From NCBI GenBank assembly GCA_028284225.1, contig JANQSD010000019.1:206762-270761 (forward strand): a DNA stretch of 64,000 bases, in the 5' to 3' direction. This document shows positions 27,732 to 34,138 of the stretch, piece after piece. A program made the position numbers and the translations under genes. The notes under the pieces were generated by a model. That model was not told the origin of the DNA. It made no database searches and saw nothing but the letters and a program-made list of their open reading frames with translations. This DNA is from Arenicellales bacterium. GTDB taxonomy: Bacteria > Pseudomonadota > Gammaproteobacteria > Arenicellales > JAHEKD01. Numbering within the stretch: position 1 is the stretch's first letter; each line of letters begins with the position of its first letter.

Positions 27732-29474
27732 GTGCTGCAAAAAATCCTTATCCGCGATGATAGTTGCCAACAATGGCTATCGTTCAATCAACCTCGTCAA
27801 ATCTTTAGTATTACACGGCTTGAAGATGTTTTAACGACTCTCAAGCAAATTGAATCGCTGGTACACGAGCAACAACTATGGGCGGCAGGCTGGATCAGCT
27901 ATGAGGCCTCTCCAGCATTTGACCGTGCATTAGTGACTCATCCCGCGGGTGAATTTCCTTTGTTGTGGTTTGGGCTTTTTGAGGCTTGTGAATCCATAAA
28001 TTTAGAAGCTCTGATTAAGTCTGAACATGTCGATGTTTTTAGACAAACCGTATGGTCATTGAATTCAAATTTGCCTGATTACACCCGAAAAATAAACCGA
28101 ATTAAAAACGAAATAAAAGACGGCAACACTTATCAGGTGAACTACACGATTCGCCAATATGCTGACCTGGACATATCGGCAGAGGATGCATTTTTGGGTT
28201 TTGCCGCTAACGCTAAATACGGTGCATTTATTGATACCGGCCGATTTGCTTTATGTAGTGCTTCACCTGAACTTTTTTTTGAGATTAGTGATGGTCAAAT
28301 CAGCTCTAGGCCAATGAAAGGCACTGCACCACGAGGCCGTTTTCTGCGAGAAGATTATCAGCTTAGAGATGAGTTACAGGTATCGGAAAAAAACCGGGCT
28401 GAGAATTTAATGATAGTTGATATGATCCGCAATGATATAGGTCGTATTGCCGATGCCGGCTCGGTTAGTGTGCCAAAATTATTCGAAATCGAGAAATATC
28501 CAACAGTTTGGCAAATGACTTCTACAGTGACTGCTAAGCTTGATGTTCCATTGGCAGATGTTTTTAAGGCGCTATTCCCCTGTGCCTCTATTACCGGCGC
28601 ACCTAAGGCCAACACCATGAAGATCATTCATCAACTCGAGCCGTCAAGCCGCAATATTTATACCGGTACCATCGGATTTATTCGCCCCGATATGTCAATG
28701 CAGTTCAATGTGGCGATACGAACTGCCTTAATCGATAAACTCTACAATCAGGCCGAATATGGCGTTGGTGGTGGTATTGTTTGGGATTCTTCAGCTGAGT
28801 CTGAATATGAGGAATGTTTGACCAAATCCAAGGTATTGTCTGGGCAGGGCACATTTACCCATCAATTATTGGAAACATTACTATGGACACCCCAGCACGG
28901 GTTTTTTCTGTTTGATTATCATTTGCTTCGCTTGCAGCAATCGGTAGAATATTTTGATTTTGAGCTGGATATGGATGTTATAAAAAAGCACCTGGATGAC
29001 TCAGTGATAACTAAACACCAAGCCCAACGTGTTCGATTGTTAGTATCAAGAACTGGGGCTGCAGAAATTCAACTTAACGATTTTGATACAGCAAGCTCGT
29101 CTCGTAATTTCAGGGTGAAGCTTGCTAGTGAACCTATCGATTCAAATGAAATTTATCTTTATCATAAGACTACACAACGCTCAGTTTATGATTATTTTTT
29201 GCATCGATATAGTGATTTTGATGATGTGTTGTTATTCAATCAGCATGGTGAAATCACGGAATGTTGTATCGCTAATCTAGTGATTGATCTGAATGGAAAA
29301 CAATATACGCCTCCAGTAACCTGTGGACTGTTGAACGGGACGTATCGCCAATATCTGCTGGATAAAGGTGTATTGACCGAACGAGTGATTACCAGGGCTG
29401 ATTTGGAAAAAGCTGACGCCTGTTATTTGATTAATTCAGTTCGAAAGATGTGGTCTGTGGATATAGAGTTATAG
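27732..29474 (+). CDS. pabBC: Fused aminodeoxychorismate synthase component I / aminodeoxychorismate lyase
   Basis: A 580-residue fusion for p-aminobenzoate (folate) synthesis. Residues ~1-365 form the chorismate-binding PabB domain, with the active-site SRPMKGTAPRGR, ENLMIVDMIRNDIGRI and the signature GAPKANTMKIIHQLEP. Residues ~370-580 are a class IV PLP aminotransferase-fold PabC, with a likely PLP Lys in YLYHKTTQRS and GEITECCIANLVID. Such fusions are known in many bacteria. The glutamine amidotransferase PabA is not in the window. Start GTG 27732. Confidence 0.9.
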   Translation: MLQKILIRDDSCQQWLSFNQPRQIFSITRLEDVLTTLKQIESLVHEQQLWAAGWISYEASPAFDRALVTHPAGEFPLLWFGLFEACESINLEALIKSEHVDVFRQTVWSLNSNLPDYTRKINRIKNEIKDGNTYQVNYTIRQYADLDISAEDAFLGFAANAKYGAFIDTGRFALCSASPELFFEISDGQISSRPMKGTAPRGRFLREDYQLRDELQVSEKNRAENLMIVDMIRNDIGRIADAGSVSVPKLFEIEKYPTVWQMTSTVTAKLDVPLADVFKALFPCASITGAPKANTMKIIHQLEPSSRNIYTGTIGFIRPDMSMQFNVAIRTALIDKLYNQAEYGVGGGIVWDSSAESEYEECLTKSKVLSGQGTFTHQLLETLLWTPQHGFFLFDYHLLRLQQSVEYFDFELDMDVIKKHLDDSVITKHQAQRVRLLVSRTGAAEIQLNDFDTASSSRNFRVKLASEPIDSNEIYLYHKTTQRSVYDYFLHRYSDFDDVLLFNQHGEITECCIANLVIDLNGKQYTPPVTCGLLNGTYRQYLLDKGVLTERVITRADLEKADACYLINSVRKMWSVDIEL

Positions 29475-29638
29475 TATCAATCAGGTTGAATCATTCCTCA
29501 CTATTAATGTTTTGGATAGTTAATTTTTGTGTAAATTTTCAAATTTCAAGAAGTGAGAAACTGGTTTTGGAGGTAGACGAGTTTGCTTGAAAGTGCATGT
29601 GTATTGGTTTGGGGTACTGTTTATATAGGAAAGTAAAG
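29475..29638. other. Gene-free stretch after pabBC
   Basis: First part of a 569-base gap (29475-30043) between pabBC and the DUF1992 gene. I see no credible open frame, tRNA-like fold or intrinsic terminator in this part. The rest of the gap holds the two inverted-repeat structures listed next and, at 29943-30038, a 31-codon frame (ATG, with GGAAG seven bases upstream) that I do not accept as a gene. Confidence 0.5.
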
Positions 29639-29738
29639 ATCATTGTGGGCGTTCGAAGCAATCTTTAGACAAGGGGTAGGTGAGAATAGATTGTTCCGTA
29701 ATTTTACGTATTATTTAAAACACGTCGCCCACAATGAT
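29639..29738. other. 100-bp nested inverted-repeat element, possible structured RNA or MITE
   Basis: ATCATTGTGGGCG (29639-29651) is matched perfectly by CGCCCACAATGAT (29726-29738). Inside it, CGAAGCAATCT (29654-29664) can pair with AGATTGTTCCG (29688-29698) with one mismatch and one G-T wobble. The element is exactly 100 bases, has 13-bp perfect ends and no coding potential. It could be a small structured RNA, a miniature mobile element or a phage/plasmid relic. No convincing target-site duplication flanks it. Confidence 0.5.
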
Positions 29739-29790
29739 AAAACCAAAACCTTGCAAACCCTACTAAAGTTTATCACTTAGTCAAGCATGC

Positions 29791-29858
29791 GACTACTTAT
29801 TTAAGTGTAAATTCTCACTTTTCTTGCAATTTTTCTTTAACAAACTGCAAAAGTAGTC
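29791..29858. other. Putative three-way-junction fold
   Basis: GACTACTT (29791-29798) pairs with AAGTAGTC (29851-29858). Between them are two small hairpins, AAGTG/CACTT (around 29803-29818) and TTGCA/TGCAA (around 29824-29850). The order of stems would give a closed three-way junction, the shape of many regulatory RNAs. The region is AT-rich, so short stems can occur by chance. Confidence 0.3.
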
Positions 29859-30043
29859 AACTAACCCTAATTAATCGATAAATACCTTAACTCAATTATA
29901 AAATGGTTTGGGTTAAATCTTCATTAAATGGGAAGAAGGTTTATGACAAAAATAATGCTTCATCTTGATTTAAGCAAAATTATTTGCGAAATAAGAAGAT
30001 TTCGAAAAAATAATTGCCTGCATCATTGGCTGTATTGATCAAT

Positions 30044-30340
30044 CTAAAGTTGTTGCTGCGTTTTCAGCAAGGCTATTTGATTGACCAAGAGTTGCTTATA
30101 ATTTTTATCTTCAGTTTGTTTGAGTTTAGATTTAAGGGTATTAATCTCTCTAAGTACTTGAACTTCGGTAGGTGACACGCCGGCATTTTTTAAAATCCGA
30201 AATCCCATTCTTAGTTCTTTAGGTACATGTACGTCATCATCCAGGTTTAGCGGCAGGCCTTTACCTTGTAAATTATTAAGTTCTCCTTGTTCTATCGCCT
30301 GAGCAATTTTTTGCTCAGCTGCTTTTTCGAAATTAAGCAT
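30044..30340 (-). CDS. DUF1992 (DnaJC28-like conserved domain) protein
   Basis: A 98-residue soluble protein. The N-terminal FEKAAEQKIAQAIEQGELNNLQGKGLPLNLDDD and VPKELRMGFRILKNAGVSP match the DUF1992 domain, found alone in bacteria and next to J domains in eukaryotic DNAJC28. The C-terminal third is a likely coiled coil (LREINTLKSKLKQTEDKNYKQL begins this part). Its function is unknown. It follows the aminotransferase gene by six bases and is probably co-transcribed. Confidence 0.88.
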   Translation of the reverse strand: MLNFEKAAEQKIAQAIEQGELNNLQGKGLPLNLDDDVHVPKELRMGFRILKNAGVSPTEVQVLREINTLKSKLKQTEDKNYKQLLVNQIALLKTQQQL

Positions 30341-30346
30341 ACGGTT

Positions 30347-31669
30347 TTAATTAAATACGTTGCCAATGGTGAGTTTCAGCTTTTCAATAATTTCCTCCAG
30401 TTGAGGCTCATTAATGATAAAGGGGGGAGCAATCAGGACATGATCACCGTTTACGCCATCAATCGTACCTCCCATGGGATAGCACATTAGGCCGTTTTGC
30501 ATAGCCGCTTGCTTGATTTTGGCATTGATCTTTAACTCAGCGGCAAATGGTTGTTTGCCTGGCTTGTCTTGCACAAATTCAATACCTCTGAATAATCCTC
30601 TGCCACGGATATCCCCTACGTTTGGGTGTTGCTGAAACTCTGTTTCTAAGGCCGCTTGAAGCTTCTCTCCCATATGTTGTACATTTGCTAACAAGTTCTC
30701 CTGCTCAATTACCGTTTGTACAGCCAGCGCAGCCGCACAACCTATGGCATGGCCCATGTAAGTATGACCGTGCTGAAAAAATCCACTGCCTTCATAGATG
30801 GTTTGAAATACTTTTTTACTGACTAAAGTGGCACCTATAGGTTGATAACCAGCTCCTAATCCCTTGGCGATAGTAATTAAATCGCACTCAACCCCGTCTT
30901 CTTCATGGGCATACAAATAGCCGGTCCGGCCCATGCCGCACATGACTTCATCCAGAATCAATAAAATACCATTGTCATCACAAATTTCACGAATCCGTTT
31001 TAAATACCCTTTGGTGGCAGGTACAGCACCGGCGGTGGCTCCGACAACCGGTTCACAGACAAAGCCTATGACGTTCTCAGCGCCAAGCTGTTCAATCATG
31101 ATTTGTAATTCATCAGCAGCACGAATTGAATACTCTTGTTCACTTTCATTTTCAGCTTGATATCTATAAGCATTGCAGGGAGAGATATGTTCGAAATTGA
31201 CGAGTAAGGGCTTGAATTGCTTGCGCCGCCATTCATTTCCCCCTACTGCCAAAGCACCTAAAGTATTGCCATGATAGCTTTGTCGCCTGGCAATAAAATA
31301 TTTGCGATTAGTTTGTCCTTGCTCAGTGAAATACTGGCGTGCCAGTTTTAATGCAGCTTCCATTGCTTCGGAACCGCCGCTAACAAAATATACTTTATTC
31401 ATCTGCCCGGGGGCATTATTGATTAGCTTTTCTGCAAGCGCTTCCATTGGTTGTGTGGTAAAAAAACCGCTATGCGCATATGACAGTTCATTTGCTTGAG
31501 TTTTAATGGCATCAATAATGACAGGATGGTTATGACCCAGGCAGGACACAGCAGCACCACCACAAGCGTCTAAGTAACGTTTCCCATCGCTGTCGATTAA
31601 ATAAATTCCATCACCTTGTACAGCTGTTGGATAGTGAGCGTGTGGATTGCGGTGAAATACATGGGTCAT
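30347..31669 (-). CDS. Class III PLP-dependent aminotransferase
   Basis: A 440-residue fold-type I aminotransferase of the omega-aminotransferase group (aspartate aminotransferase family in current naming). Visible are the PLP-phosphate and ring contacts (YFVSGGSEAMEAALKLAR; FVCEPVVGATAGAVPATKGYL; LILDEVMCGMGRTG) and the Schiff-base lysine in LITIAKGLGAGYQP. Members act on amines or omega-amino acids such as beta-alanine, GABA, putrescine or taurine with pyruvate as acceptor. The substrate is not readable from sequence. Start ATG 31669 with AAGGA upstream. It neighbours an RpiR regulator and a TAXI-TRAP importer, which may supply the substrate. Confidence 0.9.
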   Translation of the reverse strand: MTHVFHRNPHAHYPTAVQGDGIYLIDSDGKRYLDACGGAAVSCLGHNHPVIIDAIKTQANELSYAHSGFFTTQPMEALAEKLINNAPGQMNKVYFVSGGSEAMEAALKLARQYFTEQGQTNRKYFIARRQSYHGNTLGALAVGGNEWRRKQFKPLLVNFEHISPCNAYRYQAENESEQEYSIRAADELQIMIEQLGAENVIGFVCEPVVGATAGAVPATKGYLKRIREICDDNGILLILDEVMCGMGRTGYLYAHEEDGVECDLITIAKGLGAGYQPIGATLVSKKVFQTIYEGSGFFQHGHTYMGHAIGCAAALAVQTVIEQENLLANVQHMGEKLQAALETEFQQHPNVGDIRGRGLFRGIEFVQDKPGKQPFAAELKINAKIKQAAMQNGLMCYPMGGTIDGVNGDHVLIAPPFIINEPQLEEIIEKLKLTIGNVFN

Positions 31670-31696
31670 TGACGATTATCCTTCATGTCAAGGTTA

Positions 31697-31874
31697 AACC
31701 TGGAATACGCAATAGCAATCTATTGCCATGAAAAACTGCTTCAATCTTGAGCATTGCCTCATGAATTCGATCTCACCATAGGCTGGCTATGGCATCGTTC
31801 AAATTTACAGCGGGAGCGCTTGATCTTATTGCACTTTTCATCTCACGACAATTCCCATTACATACTCCGGGTTA
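31697..31874. repeat. Imperfect terminal-inverted-repeat element
   Basis: AACCTGGAATACGCAATAG at 31697-31715 and, in inverted orientation, sequence ending at 31874 (reverse complement AACCCGGAGTATG...) bracket about 178 bases with no gene. The end motif recurs at 52578-52633, suggesting a dispersed repeat family. A small perfect hairpin CCATAG/CTATGG lies inside at 31776-31792. It occupies the 231-base gap between the RpiR and aminotransferase genes. Confidence 0.45.
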
Positions 31875-31900
31875 AAAAATAGTAAATCTCAATTGGGAAA

Positions 31901-32824
31901 TCAAATATTGGCCTTTTGAGCGATGCCAAACTCTTTAATTAACTGCTCCCGGCGTTTGATAGCTTTGATGGATTTCTCGCCCAGGTGATGAGCCACTACA
32001 TCAAGCAAGCCCTCAGCAAAAATAAACCAGGAAGCGACATTATTACCAAAATAATGGCCTTCAATCGGCATGATTACCACATGGTGGGCATGTGCAGCTA
32101 GTGGTGAAGCATAAGAATCTGTTAAGGCAATAACCCCTAAACCGTGTTCATGGGCAATGCGGCATGCATCGGCTGTTGCACGTGTATAAGGCTCGGCTCC
32201 AAGAACGATCAATAAATCATCTTCGTTAAGCTGTGCCAATGAATGCACAACGCCATGTCCGGAATCACCCAGTACATCAACATTGTCGCGTATCATCCCC
32301 AAACCATAGGACATAAAGCAAGCCAGAGAGAAAAACTGCCTTAGCCCGTGTATACGCACTGATTGACAGTTGGCAATTTTTTCAGTGATAGTATCCAGCG
32401 TTTGAGGTTGAATGTTTTTAAGCATGACCGAGATGTTTGATGTCTCATCATGTGCAACATTTGCAATTAGCGATAGATTTTTATACTCATCCGGATTTTC
32501 ATCAGATAGTAATCGATTGAGTTTATCGCTATAAAAATTCGGTTCTTGGGAAATGTGCTCGCGGAATACGCTCTGAAATTCAGAAAAACCACTGTAACCC
32601 AAACGTTTGGATAAGCGTGTCAACGTTGAAGCATTAACTTTCATTTCTCTGGCGATTTCGGAAATAGAGCTCAAAGCAGTATGTCTGGGATTGTCGATCA
32701 TGCCGGTCAAGGTATTAAAGGAGCGTCGACCCAGCTTAATGCCTGATTTACGTTGCTTTATGCGTCCAAGCAATTGTTGTAATTCATCAAGATCTTTGGC
32801 GGGTATTTCTTTTTTATCAAGCAT
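31901..32824 (-). CDS. MurR/RpiR family transcriptional regulator
   Basis: A 307-residue repressor/activator. The N-terminal ~90 residues form the RpiR helix-turn-helix (ALSSISEIAREMKVNASTLTRLSKRLGYSGFSEFQ). The rest is a SIS domain (around residues 130-270) that would bind a phosphosugar or related ligand, although in RpiR proteins near amine catabolism genes the ligand can be different. It is divergent from the TAXI solute-receptor gene; paired inverted repeats in the shared upstream region are candidate operators. The natural targets are the TRAP genes and possibly the aminotransferase. Confidence 0.9.
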   Translation of the reverse strand: MLDKKEIPAKDLDELQQLLGRIKQRKSGIKLGRRSFNTLTGMIDNPRHTALSSISEIAREMKVNASTLTRLSKRLGYSGFSEFQSVFREHISQEPNFYSDKLNRLLSDENPDEYKNLSLIANVAHDETSNISVMLKNIQPQTLDTITEKIANCQSVRIHGLRQFFSLACFMSYGLGMIRDNVDVLGDSGHGVVHSLAQLNEDDLLIVLGAEPYTRATADACRIAHEHGLGVIALTDSYASPLAAHAHHVVIMPIEGHYFGNNVASWFIFAEGLLDVVAHHLGEKSIKAIKRREQLIKEFGIAQKANI

Positions 32825-32897
32825 GAGTTCACTGATATATCAAATTTAATTGAAAAGCAAGACTTGAAATGCTGTTTTTATTTGCGTTAGTATGCGT

Positions 32898-32939
32898 TAT
32901 GCAAAGAATATTGCATATATTCAGCATTTAACTGAATAT
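32898..32939. promoter_or_regulatory. Two adjacent inverted repeats, candidate RpiR operators
   Basis: TATGCAA (32898-32904) faces TTGCATA (32911-32917) with a 6-base spacer. ATATTCAG (32917-32924) faces CTGAATAT (32932-32939) with a 7-base spacer. Both lie in the 192-base region shared by the divergent rpiR-like and TAXI receptor genes, about 80-120 bases before the receptor ATG. They are the obvious candidates for regulator binding, but no site has been tested. Confidence 0.45.
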
Positions 32940-33016
32940 TTAATCCTTTTTCACTGTAATCTAACGGTGTGAGGGTTTTTATTCTTTTTTTAACTCTATC
33001 AGGAGGTAGATATAAA

Positions 33017-33973
33017 ATGAAACGTTTGGCAATTGCAGCCGTAACAGCCGGTGTATTATTCGCCGGTACTGCTCAAGCAGAAACATTCGTCACCATCGGT
33101 ACCGGTGGTCAAACTGGAGTGTATTACGCCGTCGGTCAGTCTATTTGTAAACTGGTCAACCGTGGTGGTGATGAGCATGGAATTAAATGTACTGCACCTT
33201 CAACAGGTGGTTCAGTCGCTAACTTGAACGCGATTGCAGCTGGTGAGATGGATATGGGTGTTGCCCAGTCTGACTGGCAGTATCATGCCTATAACGGCAC
33301 CAGTAAGTTCGAAGACCAGGGTGCTAATGGCGATCTTCGCGCAGTCTTCTCAGTTCATCCAGAGCCTTTTACAGTCATCGCCCGTTCTGATGCAGGTGTC
33401 GAGTCTTTCGCGGACCTTAAAGGCAAGCGTGTCAACATCGGTAACCCTGGTTCAGGTCAGCGTGGCACTATGGAAGTAGTCATGGAAGCTTTAGGTTGGA
33501 CTAAAGATGATTTCAAGCTTGCTTCAGAGCTCAAGTCTTCTGAACAGTCTGCGGCCATGTGTGACAACAACGTAGACGCTATTATCTTTACTGTCGGTCA
33601 TCCTAACGGTTCGATCAAAGAAGCAACCACATCATGTGATGCGAAATTGATTTCAGTGACCGGTCCGGAAATCGACGCTTTGGCCAATGATAATGATTAT
33701 TATGCTAAAGCAACGATTCCTGGTGGTATGTACAACGGTACTGATACTGATACTGAGACTTTTGGTGTTGGTGCAACCTTTGTTTCTTCAACTAATACTG
33801 ACGAAGAAACAATCTATCAGGTTGTTAAAGCCGTATTTGATAACTTTGACCGTTTCAAAAAGCTGCATCCGGCTTTTGCAAACCTAAAAGAAGAAGATAT
33901 GATTGTTAACAATCTGTCAGCGCCTTTGCACGACGGTGCAGCGAAATATTACAAAGAAAGAGGCTGGATGTAA
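33017..33973 (+). CDS. TAXI family TRAP transporter solute-binding protein
   Basis: Periplasmic receptor of a TAXI-type tripartite ATP-independent transporter, 318 residues. Signal peptide MKRLAIAAVTAGVLFAGTAQA precedes ETFVTIGTGGQTGVYYAVGQSIC, the family's N-terminal signature (GTGG..GxYY). An excellent AGGAGGT lies before the ATG at 33017, so the upstream open extension to 32969 is rejected. TAXI receptors bind glutamate, aromatic acids or other organic acids; the ligand here is unknown. Followed by a hairpin and the fused permease gene. Confidence 0.94.
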   Translation: MKRLAIAAVTAGVLFAGTAQAETFVTIGTGGQTGVYYAVGQSICKLVNRGGDEHGIKCTAPSTGGSVANLNAIAAGEMDMGVAQSDWQYHAYNGTSKFEDQGANGDLRAVFSVHPEPFTVIARSDAGVESFADLKGKRVNIGNPGSGQRGTMEVVMEALGWTKDDFKLASELKSSEQSAAMCDNNVDAIIFTVGHPNGSIKEATTSCDAKLISVTGPEIDALANDNDYYAKATIPGGMYNGTDTDTETFGVGATFVSSTNTDEETIYQVVKAVFDNFDRFKKLHPAFANLKEEDMIVNNLSAPLHDGAAKYYKERGWM

Positions 33974-33998
33974 TCTGCTGATTTCTTTGGGTTTTTTA

Positions 33999-34025
33999 GA
34001 AATGGAGAGCTCTGCTCTCCATTTC
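33999..34025 (+). terminator. Strong intercistronic hairpin between TAXI receptor and permease
   Basis: A perfect 12-bp stem, GAAATGGAGAGC with GCTCTCCATTTC, around a 3-base loop TCT. It is not followed by a T tract, so it is more likely an mRNA-stabilising or attenuating hairpin than a full terminator. Such a structure would give more receptor than permease from one promoter. Confidence 0.6.
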
Positions 34026-34138
34026 GCATTACACGACACAAGACTCTAATGGCGAGAGGGTTTATTCGCTATTGACTCACTAATCACAATAGCATATTGG
34101 TATTGCTATTAATTAACCAAACATACTGAGGAATGGTT

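Noticed and set aside
29943..30038. 31-codon frame beginning MTKIMLHLDLSK with GGAAG seven bases upstream
   Set aside because: Very short, AT-rich, no recognisable domain and no conserved context; chance start in a gene-free gap is more likely.
32969..33016. Upstream extension of the TAXI receptor
   Set aside because: It includes the AGGAGGT ribosome site and would bury the signal peptide.
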